DNA from: Novosphingobium profundi
Lineage (GTDB): Bacteria > Pseudomonadota > Alphaproteobacteria > Sphingomonadales > Sphingomonadaceae
Direction: 5' to 3'
Assembly (NCBI RefSeq): GCF_018491765.1
Contig: NZ_JABWCU010000016.1
Span: 107,990-171,989 of the forward strand
DNA: 64,000 nt
Shown here: one piece after another, positions 8,393-16,837 of the stretch
Layout of the letters: each line of letters begins with the position of its first letter
Position numbering within the stretch: the first letter of the stretch is position 1
Program-made: the position numbers and the translations under genes
Notes under the pieces: model-generated
What the model saw: the letters and a program-made list of their open reading frames with translations, nothing else
Told to the model about the DNA's origin: nothing
The model's database searches: none

Positions 8393-9274
8393 ATGCACTG
8401 GGATGACATCCGCACCTTCCTCGCGATCGCGCGGGCGCGCAGCCTGTCGGGCGCGGCGCGCGAGCTGGGTCTCAGCCAGAGCACGATGAGCCGCCGTCTG
8501 ACGGCACTCGAGGAGCGCAGCGGTGCGCGCCTGCTGCTCAAGACGCCGAGCGGCTACACGCTCACGCCGCTGGGCGAATCGGTGCTCGCCAACGCCGAGC
8601 GCATGAACGAGGACGCCCGCGCGCTCGAGCGCATCGTCCAGGGCCGCGACGTCGCGCTGCAAGGGCTGGTCCGGCTGACCACGGTGGAGACGATCGCCAA
8701 CCGCCTGCTGCCGATCGCGGCGGCGCGCCTTCGCGAGAAATACCCCGGCATCACGATCGATCTGCTCTCCGACACCCGCTCGCTCAGCCTGATCGAGCGC
8801 GAGGCGGACCTGGCGATCCGCATGGTCCGCTTCGAGCACAACGAGCTCGTCTCCAAGCGGATGGGAACGATGGTCTGCGCGCTCTACGCGAGTTGCGACT
8901 ACCTCAAGGCGCACCCCGAACCGCTCACCGATCCCGCGCACACCGTGATCACCGTCATGCCCGACATGGCGCACCAGAACGAGGCCCGCTGGCTTGAGGA
9001 GAAGGTCCCCCACGCAAGCGTCGTCTACCGCACCAACAGCCGCGACGCGCAGGCCGGCGCGGCGCAATCGGGACTGGGTATCGCCTGCCTGCCCATCTAC
9101 CTCGCCGAGGCCACGCCCGGGATCGAGCGCATCTCCCACGCGGGCCTCGGCCCCGCGCGGGAAATCTGGCTCGGCGTCCACCGCGACTTGCGCGACATGC
9201 CGCGCATCCGCGCGGTGATCGAGGCGCTCGACGAGGCCTTCAAGTCCGAGCGCCTGCGTTTTTCGGTCGCCTGA
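8393..9274 (+). CDS. LysR-family transcriptional regulator divergent from azoR
   Basis: The start at 8393 (MHWDDIRTFLAIARARSLSG) fits the family; an upstream ATG at 8372 would add seven residues without support. The 293-residue protein has the N-terminal winged helix-turn-helix (AARELGLSQSTMSRRLTALEE, residues about 20-40) and a LysR substrate-binding domain including LLSDTRSLSLIEREADLAIRM. It shares a 171-base intergenic region with azoR and probably controls it and itself. The effector is likely a quinone or electrophile, which is inference. Confidence 0.9.
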   Translation: MHWDDIRTFLAIARARSLSGAARELGLSQSTMSRRLTALEERSGARLLLKTPSGYTLTPLGESVLANAERMNEDARALERIVQGRDVALQGLVRLTTVETIANRLLPIAAARLREKYPGITIDLLSDTRSLSLIEREADLAIRMVRFEHNELVSKRMGTMVCALYASCDYLKAHPEPLTDPAHTVITVMPDMAHQNEARWLEEKVPHASVVYRTNSRDAQAGAAQSGLGIACLPIYLAEATPGIERISHAGLGPAREIWLGVHRDLRDMPRIRAVIEALDEAFKSERLRFSVA

Positions 9275-9328
9275 GACCTTTCGCTCGCTGTTCGTCGCGC
9301 CCATATCGCGGCCAAGGAGAACGCGTCC

Positions 9329-9796
9329 ATGTCCAGCCCCGCAAGTACGCCCGAGAGCAAGATCGTCGTATGCCCTTCATGCGGCGCCTCGAACCGCGTC
9401 CCCCTGGCGAAACTCGGCGCCGGGGGCACCTGCGGGCGCTGCCACTCCGCGCTTTTCACGGGCAAGCCACTGGTGCTGACCTCGGCCAATTTCGATGCCC
9501 ACGCGGGCAAGGGCGACCTGCCACTGCTGATCGACTTCTGGGCGAGCTGGTGCGGCCCCTGCCGCCAGATGGCCCCCGCATTCGAGGCCGCCGCCGCGCA
9601 CCTCGAACCCACGATGCGCCTCGGCAAGCTCGACACCGAGGCCGAACAGGCCATCGCCGGGCGCTTTTCCATCCGCTCGATCCCGACCCTGCTGCTCATG
9701 CTCCGGGGCCGCGAGATTGCGCGCCAGTCGGGCGCCATGCCCCCGCAGGCGATCGTGCAATGGGCGCAGGGGGCGCTGATGGGCATGGCCCGCTAG
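9329..9796 (+). CDS. trxC: Thioredoxin 2 (TrxC)
   Basis: The 155-residue protein has an N-terminal zinc-binding region with two Cys pairs (CPSC and CGRC) followed by a thioredoxin domain with the active site WCGPC (in IDFWASWCGPCRQM). This two-part layout defines thioredoxin 2 rather than TrxA. It reduces cytoplasmic disulfides using NADPH through thioredoxin reductase and is often part of the oxidative stress response. AAGGAGA stands 8 bases upstream of the ATG. It is convergent with fliA. Confidence 0.93.
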   Translation: MSSPASTPESKIVVCPSCGASNRVPLAKLGAGGTCGRCHSALFTGKPLVLTSANFDAHAGKGDLPLLIDFWASWCGPCRQMAPAFEAAAAHLEPTMRLGKLDTEAEQAIAGRFSIRSIPTLLLMLRGREIARQSGAMPPQAIVQWAQGALMGMAR

Positions 9797-9811
9797 AACG
9801 GCGCACGCGGG

Positions 9812-10576
9812 TTAGAGAACGTCGGCCACCCCGGAGAGGCTCTCACGCAGCTTGGCAAGCGCCTGCGCCTTGAGCTGATGCACGCGCGGGACGCTGACCT
9901 GAAGCACCTCGGCGATCTCGGACAAGTTCAGCTCCTCGACAAAATAGAGCGAGACGACCAGCCGCAAGCGCTCGGGCAGTTCGGACAGTGCCGCGACGAC
10001 CGCCCCGCGCATTTCCTCGTCGGCAAGCAGCTCGAGACTGTCCCTGGTTTGGGCCGCAAAGGCCGGGTTCTGGTCGGAGTAGACTTCCTCGATCGATTCG
10101 AAGCGCAGCGGCTGGCTGGAATCCTGCATTGCGGCGAGCTCGCCCTCGTCCATCCCCAGCGCCTCGGCCAGCTCGCGCAGAGACGGCGCGCGACCAAGGC
10201 TCGCGCGCAAGTCGCTTTCCCGGGCCTCGATCTGGCGACGCCGCTCGCTCGCCCCGCGCGACATCGGCACCGTCTTGCGCACGAGATCGACCATCGCGCC
10301 GCGCACACGCAGCTTGGCGTAGGCGGCAAAACCGTCTTCGGTGGGCCCCGCGTGCTTCTGTGCGCATTCGGTGAGGGCAACGAGCCCCGCCTGCATCAGA
10401 TCCTCCAGCTCAATGCCCGGACGGCCCGTCCCGTTGACGTGCCAGGCAAGACGCCGGACCATCGGCAGGAAGCGACGCACGCGGTCGGCCACGTCCTCGC
10501 GGTGACCGCCAAGGCGGGGGCTGCGCCCACCGACCGAATACGTCGGCGGCGACAAGGCGGCTTGATCGTGTTTCAT
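9812..10576 (-). CDS. fliA: Flagellar sigma factor FliA (sigma-28)
   Basis: The 254-residue sigma factor directs RNA polymerase to late flagellar promoters. Region 2 includes RRFLPMVRRLAWHV and the helix LEDLMQAGLVALTECAQKH. Region 3 is around GRAPSLRELAEALGMDEGEL. Region 4 holds the recognition helix-turn-helix LNLSEIAEVLQVSVPRVHQL. The ATG overlaps the flhA stop by 4 bases (10573..10576). Its likely antagonist FlgM is encoded 3.5 kb away on the same strand. It is the last gene of a minus-strand unit preceded by a sigma-54 element. Confidence 0.92.
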   Translation of the reverse strand: MKHDQAALSPPTYSVGGRSPRLGGHREDVADRVRRFLPMVRRLAWHVNGTGRPGIELEDLMQAGLVALTECAQKHAGPTEDGFAAYAKLRVRGAMVDLVRKTVPMSRGASERRRQIEARESDLRASLGRAPSLRELAEALGMDEGELAAMQDSSQPLRFESIEEVYSDQNPAFAAQTRDSLELLADEEMRGAVVAALSELPERLRLVVSLYFVEELNLSEIAEVLQVSVPRVHQLKAQALAKLRESLSGVADVL

Positions 10577-12702
10577 GCGGCCAGGCTTTCGGCGGGATCG
10601 GGAGACATCGGGTCGGGACCGGGCAGACCCGGCGTGGGCGTGCGCGGCGCGCCCACCACGTCGATCACCTCGATCGGCTGGGTAGGCGGCAGTTCGGCGA
10701 TCGAGAGGACAAGACAACTGGGCGCGCGCAGGCGCAGCAGTTGCGCAAGCGCCCGGCGTGCGCGAGGCTGGACGACCAGCGCGAGCGGCACCGCATGGGC
10801 TCCGCGCGCGTCGGACAGTTCGGCGATGTGGCGTCCGATCGTGGCGGCAAGGTCGGGCTCGATCACTGGCTGGCCGGTGGCCGGGTCCATCATCCCCGAG
10901 ACGATCGCGGTCTCGAGCCCGGCGTCGAGCGTAATCACCGGCAGGCGCACGCCGGGCGGACAGACCCGCCCGACGATCAATGCCCCGAGATCCGCACGGA
11001 CGAGTTCGACGAGCCGGTCGTGCTCGACGCTCTGCTGCACCGCCCGGCTGAGGCTGGCGAAGATCGGCAAGGGGTGCGCGATCGGGATGCCGTCCTCGAG
11101 CAGGTTGCGCAAAAGGCGGGTGAGCGCGGCCAGCGAAAGCGGCTGCGGGGTGATCGTCTCCACCAGCTGCCCCGCATGGTCCTTGAGCCCATCGACGAGC
11201 GCCTTCACTTCGTCCGGGCCGAGCAGGTCCTGCGGACGTTCGGCGAGGAGCTGGTTGAGATGCGTTGCGATCACGGTGCCGGCATCGACCGTGAGGAAGC
11301 CTTCAGCGATGGCATGGTCGCGCGCGGCGGGAGCGATCCACAGCGCGGGGCAGCCGAAACTCGGATCCTGGGTCGCCTCGCCGCGCACGGTGTGACCCTT
11401 GCGCGCCTCACCGGCATCGATGGCGAGGACCTTGTCGGCACGCAGGTTCGATCCTCCCAGCACGACCCCGCCCAGCACGATACGGTAGTCGTGGGGTGCG
11501 AGGTCGAGCGCGTCGCGTACGCGAAATTGCGGGACGATAAAGCCGAAGGCCTGGCTGAGCTGCTTGCGCACCCCGGTGACCCGGCTGACCAGCGGCGAGC
11601 CGTGCCGCGCGTCGACGAGCTGGACGAGGCCATAGCCCAGCTCGATCGTGACGAGGGTGTGGTCGGAAACGTCCTCAAGGCTGATCCGCGCCGGGTCGAC
11701 GGGCACGGGCGCCTCCTCGACCGGCATCGCGCCGCGCGCCGCACGCTGGCGCAAGGCGCGCCAGAGCCACAAGGCAAGTGCGGCGGCGGGCAGGAAGATC
11801 GTCTGCGGCATCGCGGGAATCATGCCGATCGCACCCAGCACGACCGCGACCGGAAGCCAGGTTTCCGGGTTGGCGAACTGTCCGCCGATCTGCCCGGCAA
11901 GGTCGCGGGTATCCGAGACGCGCGTGACGATGACCGCCGCCGCGATCGAGAGCAGCAGCGAAGGCACCTGCGCCACGAGAGCATCACCGATGGCAAGCGT
12001 GATGTAGGCTTGCGCCGCATCGCCCGCCGACATCGCGTGGCTGATCATGCCGAGGCAGAAGCCCGCGACGATATTGACCCCCAGGATCAGCAGCGCGGCG
12101 ATGGCGTCGCCCTTCACGAACTTGGAGGAGCCATCCATCGAGCCGTAGAAGTCGGCTTCCGTAGATACTTCGCGGCGCCGCGCTTTGGCCTCGTCGGCGG
12201 TGAGCAGGCCCGCGGCAAGGTCCGCGTCGATCGCCATCTGCTTGCCCGGCAAGGCATCGAGCGTGAAGCGCGCCGAGACTTCCGAGACGCGGCCCGCCCC
12301 CTTTGTCACCACCACGAGGTTGATGATGACGAGGATCAGGAAGACGAAGATACCGACCGCGAAGTTGCCGCCGATGAGGAAGGCGCCGAAGGCCTCGATC
12401 ACCTTGCCCGCCGCCTCGCCGCCCTCGTGGCCGTGGACCAGCACGACGCGCGTCGAGGCGACGTTGAGCGCTAGGCGCAGCAGCGTGGCGAAAAGCAGGA
12501 CCGAAGGGAACGAGGAAAAGTCGAGCGGCTTGTCCGCGTTCATCGCCGCCATCAGAACCGCCACCGAAAGCGCGATGTTGAGCGTGAAGGCGAGGTCGAG
12601 CACGAAGGCGGGCACCGGCACGATCATCAGCACGATCAGCGTCAGGATGCCGACCGGCAGCGCGACCCCCGAGGGATCCTTGATACGCCGCAAGAGGTTC
12701 AC
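10573..12702 (-). CDS. flhA: Flagellar export gate protein FlhA
   Basis: The GTG at 12702 overlaps the TGA of the transglycosylase gene (GTGA) and begins NLLRRIKDPSGVALPVGILT, the usual FlhA N-terminus. The 709-residue protein has about eight membrane helices, the cytoplasmic loop between helices 4 and 5 (GRVSEVSARFTLDALPGKQMAIDADL), and a large C-terminal domain that docks chaperone-substrate complexes. It forms the nonameric ring of the type III export gate with FlhB, FliP, FliQ and FliR. Length is typical. Confidence 0.96.
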   Translation of the reverse strand: MNLLRRIKDPSGVALPVGILTLIVLMIVPVPAFVLDLAFTLNIALSVAVLMAAMNADKPLDFSSFPSVLLFATLLRLALNVASTRVVLVHGHEGGEAAGKVIEAFGAFLIGGNFAVGIFVFLILVIINLVVVTKGAGRVSEVSARFTLDALPGKQMAIDADLAAGLLTADEAKARRREVSTEADFYGSMDGSSKFVKGDAIAALLILGVNIVAGFCLGMISHAMSAGDAAQAYITLAIGDALVAQVPSLLLSIAAAVIVTRVSDTRDLAGQIGGQFANPETWLPVAVVLGAIGMIPAMPQTIFLPAAALALWLWRALRQRAARGAMPVEEAPVPVDPARISLEDVSDHTLVTIELGYGLVQLVDARHGSPLVSRVTGVRKQLSQAFGFIVPQFRVRDALDLAPHDYRIVLGGVVLGGSNLRADKVLAIDAGEARKGHTVRGEATQDPSFGCPALWIAPAARDHAIAEGFLTVDAGTVIATHLNQLLAERPQDLLGPDEVKALVDGLKDHAGQLVETITPQPLSLAALTRLLRNLLEDGIPIAHPLPIFASLSRAVQQSVEHDRLVELVRADLGALIVGRVCPPGVRLPVITLDAGLETAIVSGMMDPATGQPVIEPDLAATIGRHIAELSDARGAHAVPLALVVQPRARRALAQLLRLRAPSCLVLSIAELPPTQPIEVIDVVGAPRTPTPGLPGPDPMSPDPAESLAA

Positions 12703-13658
12703 AGCCCGAACCTCGCCAGCTTGCCGTAGGCGCTTTGTACGTTGCCCGGGAGTGCCGCGTCGGAGGCGCCGAAGGCGCCGCGCAGCGTGTCCGCCATGGA
12801 GACGGTCGCGACCTTGGGCGCCGTAGCCGTAGCCGTAGCCGTAGCCGTAGCCGTACGGGCGGCATGGAATTCGCGCGCGATCGGTCCCATCGGCGCCGCG
12901 CCCGGTTGTCCCGCCAGAGCGAGCCCGGTCGGCACAAACGCGCCTGCCTGTCCGGCAATTTCGCCGAGGTCGTCGGGCAGGCTGGGCGCATTGGCCCCCT
13001 CCCCAAGCGCGCCCGACATGCGCGAACGCAGCAGGTCCATCACCCCGGACACGCTGCGCGCGGTCCCGCTCGCGGTGTAGAAGATCGACCGGTTGGCCGC
13101 CGCCGCGCGCGGCATCAAGGCGGCCGCACTTGCGCCCGGTTCGCTTGCCAGAGCGCCAAGAAAGTCGCGCGCGCCCGCACTGCCGAGGAAATGGGCCAGA
13201 TAGAGTTCGGTGGAATCGGGCTCGCGGCCAAGTGCAACGGTAAGATCGGCGCGGTTGTCGCGTGCCAGTTCGGCGGCCATCAGCGCCGAGGCCTCGGGGT
13301 TGAAGCGCAGCCCCAGCACCTGTTCGCGCATGTCGCCATCGCGCACCTGCCCACCCGCGATGACCTGGCTGACCCAACCCATACCGTGGTCGGCACCGTG
13401 GCGTCCCAGCGTTCCAAGCCAGGTCGCGTCGGTGAACTGGAACAGCCCCGCCGCGCTCGATGTTCCCGCGCGGGCGCTGGGATCAAGCCCCGATTCCAGC
13501 CGGGCTTGCGCCATGAGATACTGGAAGTCGACACCCGTCGCGTCGGCCGCCCGCGCGATCGCGGCTCGGGCGCGCGTCTCGGACATGCCCGCGCGCGCGA
13601 TTGCCGGGCGCCCGACCGTCGCGCCGCTCTCGCCTCCCGCTGCTCGTGCCTCGCTCAA
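12699..13658 (-). CDS. SLT-domain lytic transglycosylase in the flagellar cluster
   Basis: The 319-residue protein has an SLT-like muramidase region (FQYLMAQARLESGLDPSARA with the catalytic Glu, then SSAAGLFQFTDATWL), about residues 44-80. No clear signal peptide is seen, so it may be exported by the flagellar apparatus. It probably opens peptidoglycan for the rod, replacing the muramidase half missing from FlgJ. Near the C-terminus six GCCGTA hexamers (12820..12855) encode an alternating Ala-Thr tract. It is coupled to flhA by a GTGA overlap and preceded by a sigma-54 element 37 bases upstream. Tract length could vary between strains without breaking the frame. Confidence 0.82.
   Translation of the reverse strand: MSEARAAGGESGATVGRPAIARAGMSETRARAAIARAADATGVDFQYLMAQARLESGLDPSARAGTSSAAGLFQFTDATWLGTLGRHGADHGMGWVSQVIAGGQVRDGDMREQVLGLRFNPEASALMAAELARDNRADLTVALGREPDSTELYLAHFLGSAGARDFLGALASEPGASAAALMPRAAAANRSIFYTASGTARSVSGVMDLLRSRMSGALGEGANAPSLPDDLGEIAGQAGAFVPTGLALAGQPGAAPMGPIAREFHAARTATATATATATAPKVATVSMADTLRGAFGASDAALPGNVQSAYGKLARFGL
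12820..12855. repeat. Hexanucleotide tandem repeat (GCCGTA)6
   Basis: Six perfect copies of GCCGTA in a row inside the transglycosylase gene. The unit is a multiple of three, so copy-number change would lengthen or shorten the Ala-Thr linker rather than shift the frame. Confidence 0.97.
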
Positions 13659-13694
13659 ATGGGAACTCCCGAAAGATGGCTTCGGGTCGGGATC

Positions 13695-13710
13695 AGCAAG
13701 GGCCGTGCCA
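13695..13710 (-). promoter_or_regulatory. Sigma-54 promoter element (-24/-12)
   Basis: On the minus strand TGGCACG-N4-TTGCT matches the sigma-54 consensus exactly. It lies 37 bases upstream of the transglycosylase-flhA-fliA unit, whose expression would need an enhancer-binding activator such as the FlbD-like protein encoded at 28971. Confidence 0.88.
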
Positions 13711-13733
13711 TTTCGGAACCGGCCTCGCGTGGA

Positions 13734-14066
13734 TCAGGGCCGCCCTCCGGCGACCGCGTAACCGGCGTGCGCGCGGTAGAGCTGCGGACTGCCGGTCAGC
13801 GCATCGAGACGCTTGGTGACATTGGCCGCAAGAATGTTGCGAACCTGCCGGTTGACCTCGTTGAGGCGCCGCGCGGTGTCGAGCAGCCCCCGGCACTCCT
13901 CGTCGAGGCCACCGCCGCCCAGCGCATCGAGGCGCGCGCAAAGACGGTCCTTGTCGCCCGTCGCGCCGACGATGCCGTCGAGGTCGAGTCCGGCAAGCGC
14001 CTGCCGCTCGGTCTCGAGAACGGCAAGCATCTGCCGCAAGGCGCCCTGCAGATCGGGCGAAGCCAT
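13734..14066 (-). CDS. flgN: FlgN-like flagellar export chaperone
   Basis: A 110-residue helical protein with the FlgN pattern: N-terminal LQGALRQMLAVLETERQALAG, then the segment DKDRLCARLDAL and the C-terminal helix LNEVNRQVRNILAANVTKR. FlgN binds the hook-junction proteins FlgK and FlgL and delivers them to the export gate. The ATG directly abuts the flgM stop, with flgM immediately upstream. The family is weakly conserved; the assignment rests on length, helical heptads and location. Confidence 0.8.
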   Translation of the reverse strand: MASPDLQGALRQMLAVLETERQALAGLDLDGIVGATGDKDRLCARLDALGGGGLDEECRGLLDTARRLNEVNRQVRNILAANVTKRLDALTGSPQLYRAHAGYAVAGGRP

Positions 14067-14393
14067 TTACTTCGGGCTCCGCAGGAGGACGCCCGCCGCA
14101 ATCATGGCATCGGCGATCTGGGTCGGGATGACCGGGTACTGTCCGGCCTCGACCGCCTTGCGGATCACCGAGACCCGGTCGATGTCGACCGGCGGCGCGC
14201 CGGGATCGAGCGCTGCGGAAGTCTCGACGCTGGGGCTCGTCTGCGAGGGGGTCGTCTGCGAGGTCTGGACGGCTTCGGACCGGACCGGGCTTGCCGGCTG
14301 AACCCCGGTCACGTCGTCGCCGCCCGACAGGCGGGCCGGGCGCGCGGATATCGGTCCGACCGATTGCGCAGGTCCCACTTCGATAGGTGGCAT
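14067..14393 (-). CDS. flgM: Anti-sigma-28 factor FlgM
   Basis: The 108-residue protein has a disordered Pro/Ser/Thr-rich N-terminal half and a C-terminal helical region (VDIDRVSVIRKAVEAGQYPV, then QIADAMIAAGVLL) that matches the sigma-28-binding part of FlgM. FlgM holds FliA inactive until the hook is complete and it is exported. The start at 14393 has AAGGAGCG 6-13 bases upstream. A 12-base palindrome lies about 35 bases upstream. Gene order flgA-flgM-flgN is the common one. Confidence 0.9.
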   Translation of the reverse strand: MPPIEVGPAQSVGPISARPARLSGGDDVTGVQPASPVRSEAVQTSQTTPSQTSPSVETSAALDPGAPPVDIDRVSVIRKAVEAGQYPVIPTQIADAMIAAGVLLRSPK

Positions 14394-14424
14394 CTTACCG
14401 CTCCTTGAAAGATTCTGGTCTAGA

Positions 14425-14436
14425 GAACGGCCGTTC
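14425..14436. promoter_or_regulatory. 12-base palindrome upstream of flgM
   Basis: GAACGGCCGTTC is a perfect palindrome 32 bases upstream of the flgM start. It could be a binding site for a dimeric regulator; no recognised consensus is matched. Confidence 0.35.
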
Positions 14437-14514
14437 CGCTCGCGCTTTAAGGGCTGTTCCGAAAGCTCTCTTAAGACCCGGGACTCTCGGGCGTTTTCAA
14501 CGGCATGGCAGGCA

Positions 14515-15045
14515 TCAGGGCAGAGGCAACGCAACCAGACCGGGGCGCACGACACGCGCGCGCAGCTCCTGCCCGCCACCACGTCGCACCAGCGCCGGTC
14601 GCACCCGGATCCAGGCCCCGACGCCGCCCGCCTCGAGCGCTTCGCCGGGTTGCGAGACAGTAAAGCCCTCGCCGGTCACCGCGATCGAGAGCGCATCGCC
14701 GCGATGGACCGCAAGCGGCAGCGGTGGCCTGGCATCAAGCGGCTCGGGATCAGGCTGGCGCACCGGCACGAAGAGGCGCCAGCCGCCCGCATCACCGCAT
14801 TGGACCACCACGCTGTCCCGGCCTTGCGTGCGCCACGAGAGTGCAAGCGAGGTCTGGCAGCGCGTGAGCCGCAGGCGCCGGTCGAGCGGCGTCGTTGCTC
14901 CGCCCACCGCACCGATCGGTGCCCCTGTGAAGGCCGCCACCTGCCGCTCGATCGCCTCGAGATCGGCGAAGCCCGGCGCGCCCGGAGAGCTCGCCCCGGC
15001 CGCCGCGATTGCCATGATCAGACTGCTTGCTCCCATGTCGTGCAC
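14515..15045 (-). CDS. flgA: Flagella basal body P-ring assembly protein FlgA
   Basis: The GTG at 15045 has GAGGA five bases upstream and is preferred over the ATG at 15036 (14 bases from the same site). The product (176 residues) begins with a short signal-like helix (SSLIMAIAAAG) and contains the SAF-type beta-clip domain near the C-terminus (PLPLAVHRGDALSIAVTGEG, then ALEAGGVGAWIRVR). FlgA is a periplasmic chaperone for P-ring protein FlgI. It sits between the small MotB-like gene and flgM on the minus strand. It is on the short side for the family. Confidence 0.87.
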   Translation of the reverse strand: MHDMGASSLIMAIAAAGASSPGAPGFADLEAIERQVAAFTGAPIGAVGGATTPLDRRLRLTRCQTSLALSWRTQGRDSVVVQCGDAGGWRLFVPVRQPDPEPLDARPPLPLAVHRGDALSIAVTGEGFTVSQPGEALEAGGVGAWIRVRPALVRRGGGQELRARVVRPGLVALPLP

Positions 15046-15106
15046 CGTGTTCCTCGGTAATGCCCGCAAGGCCTGCCGGCGCAGGCGCGATCTTGAGGTG
15101 GAGCAA

Positions 15107-15568
15107 TCATCGTGCCAGCCCCGCGTCCGGGTTCGCGGCGTCGAAGGCGAGCGCCGCGCGCACGGCGCCGGATCCGGGCTCGACGACGACGCGCGCGCGC
15201 ATCCCTGCAGCGGAGGCCTCGCGGGCAAGCCGCAAGGCCTCCTCGACAGCGGCACCAAGGCCCTGGTGCCGACCGGCGTCGTAGTGCGCGGTGATCGTCA
15301 GCTGCTGGCGCGGATCGGGCGCCTGCTGGGCCAGCCAGTCGCGCAACGGGGGCGCGTCGGCGGCCGCGATGTAGACCGACAGCGGCTCCGCGATCGCGGG
15401 CGCTTCGGCACGTTCCTGCCGCGCCGCGGCAGTGCTCTGCCATGCCTTGCCGCTTGCGCCGGGCACGGCCTTTCGCGGTGTGCTGACCGCCGCGGCGGTG
15501 ACCATGAACAGGATCAGCGACAGATCGGCCAGCGAGGTCTGCCAACTGACCGACGCGCGCCCGCTCAT
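15107..15568 (-). CDS. Small MotB/ExbD-like protein without peptidoglycan-binding domain
   Basis: The 153-residue product has one N-terminal membrane helix with a conserved-type Asp (SLADLSLILFMVTAAAVS), the feature of MotB/TolR/ExbD ion-channel partners. The rest (VYIAAADAPPLRDWLAQQ ... GLGAAVEEALRLA) is a small mixed alpha/beta domain. The OmpA-like peptidoglycan-binding domain of true MotB is missing. Its ATG overlaps the TGA of the MotA-like gene (15565..15568), so the two form a coupled pair. A second, conventional motAB lies at 24507-26205. It may be a stator-like or TolR-like accessory of the motor. Confidence 0.75.
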   Translation of the reverse strand: MSGRASVSWQTSLADLSLILFMVTAAAVSTPRKAVPGASGKAWQSTAAARQERAEAPAIAEPLSVYIAAADAPPLRDWLAQQAPDPRQQLTITAHYDAGRHQGLGAAVEEALRLAREASAAGMRARVVVEPGSGAVRAALAFDAANPDAGLAR

Positions 15569-16239
15569 CGCCGCTTCGCCACGCTTGGGGGCGCACTCGG
15601 CAGCAGGTCGCCATGGCGTGGCAGGGCCACGGCGACCTGCTGCTCGAGCCAGTCGAGCACCTCCTGGCGCGCCTTTTCCTCGTCGCCCGCCCGGCGCGCG
15701 ACCATGCGCGCCAGCGGCGCGAACACCATGTTGCCGAGCAGCAGGCCATAGAGCGTGGTCAGCACCGCCATCGAGATCGCCGCCGTAAAGCTGCCCCCTT
15801 CGCCGCCACCTGAGGGCAACTGGCTCAGCGAGACCAGCGTGCCCGCCAGGCCCAGCACCGGCGAGAGATCGGCGGCCTGCCCCAGCGTACGCACCGCACG
15901 CATGTTCTGTTCGGCCCGGCGGCGCTTGTGCGCGATATGCGCGGCGTGCAGCGAGGCGGCCGAGCGGGTGCCGATGAGTGCGCCGGTCGCCTCGTCGAAT
16001 TCGGGGTCGCCCGAGTGGTGCGGTTCGGTGCGGATGACCCCATCCTGCTGCATCTCCTGGACATGAACCGCGAGCTCGGCCTTGAGCAGGCCGGCATCGA
16101 AGCGTCTGCGGGCGAGGCCGCGCAGGGCTCGCAAGGCGGTCGCGCTGTCGCCGAGACCGCAGCGCAGCACCGTCGTGAGCACGGTGCCGCCTACCACGAT
16201 CAGCGCGCTTGGGCCGTCGAACAGCGTTTCGGGCGACAT
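15565..16239 (-). CDS. MotA/TolQ/ExbB-like proton channel protein
   Basis: The 224-residue product has the MotA/ExbB proton-channel signature: an N-terminal helix (SALIVVGGTVLTTVLRC), a cytoplasmic loop, and two adjacent C-terminal helices with SPVLGLAGTLVSLSQL and AAISMAVLTTLYGLLLGNMVFAPLA. I choose the ATG at 16239 with GGAAG about eight bases upstream; 16254 is an alternative. It is coupled to the small MotB-like gene downstream. It faces away from flgB across a 248-base region with a sigma-54 element for flgB. Proton use is inferred from the family. Confidence 0.8.
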   Translation of the reverse strand: MSPETLFDGPSALIVVGGTVLTTVLRCGLGDSATALRALRGLARRRFDAGLLKAELAVHVQEMQQDGVIRTEPHHSGDPEFDEATGALIGTRSAASLHAAHIAHKRRRAEQNMRAVRTLGQAADLSPVLGLAGTLVSLSQLPSGGGEGGSFTAAISMAVLTTLYGLLLGNMVFAPLARMVARRAGDEEKARQEVLDWLEQQVAVALPRHGDLLPSAPPSVAKRR

Positions 16240-16429
16240 CACGGCTGCTTCCATTCCATGGCTCGGCGTATCCTTTCCCGGCTCGTCCTCCAGCCAAGAA
16301 CGGCACCACCCGGACAAATTCAGCCCTGCCCGCGCTTTGCCGCCCATCCGGCAACTCCTTGCCGCCCGGGCCCCCCGCGAACTTCGAACCCACCATGTGA
16401 ACGGCCGCTGCGCGGCGATCGGTCGCATC

Positions 16430-16445
16430 TGGCACGCCCCTTGCT
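16430..16445 (+). promoter_or_regulatory. Sigma-54 promoter element for the flgB operon
   Basis: TGGCACG-N4-TTGCT matches the -24/-12 consensus exactly, 43 bases before the flgB ATG. It should drive the rod-hook operon flgBCDEFGHIJKL. Confidence 0.92.
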
Positions 16446-16487
16446 GATCACCCAGGACGGAACACCGGCAAGGTAGAAGGAAGCAAC

Positions 16488-16835
16488 ATGCCGCAGGACC
16501 TGTTCGGCATTCACGGCAAGGCACTGGAGCTGCGCTCGCAGCGCATGGGGCTGATCGCCTCGAACATCGCCAATGCCGCGACGCCGGGATACAAGGCCAA
16601 GGACATCGATTTCGGCGCGGCTCTAACGCGCGCCGAAAACGGCAGCGACATCGACGCGGCGGCGCAAGGCGCCACGCTCTACCGGGTCCCGGTCATGCCC
16701 GCGCTCGACGGTAACACCGTCGAACTCCAGAACGAGCAGCTCGCCTTCTCCGAGAACGCGCTGGGCTATTCGACCACTCTCGAATTCATCCGCGGACGGG
16801 TCGACACCGTCAAGCGCGCGCTGCGGGGCGACTGA
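16488..16835 (+). CDS. flgB: Flagellar proximal rod protein FlgB
   Basis: The 115-residue protein shows the rod-family N-terminal signature (RSQRMGLIASNIANAATPGYKAKDIDF) and the C-terminal helix ENALGYSTTLEFIRGRVDTV. FlgB forms the proximal rod next to FliE and the MS ring and is exported by the type III apparatus without a cleaved signal. AGAAGGAAG lies just upstream of the ATG. It is the first gene of the plus-strand rod-hook operon and 2 bases from flgC. Confidence 0.95.
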   Translation: MPQDLFGIHGKALELRSQRMGLIASNIANAATPGYKAKDIDFGAALTRAENGSDIDAAAQGATLYRVPVMPALDGNTVELQNEQLAFSENALGYSTTLEFIRGRVDTVKRALRGD

Positions 16836-16837
16836 CC

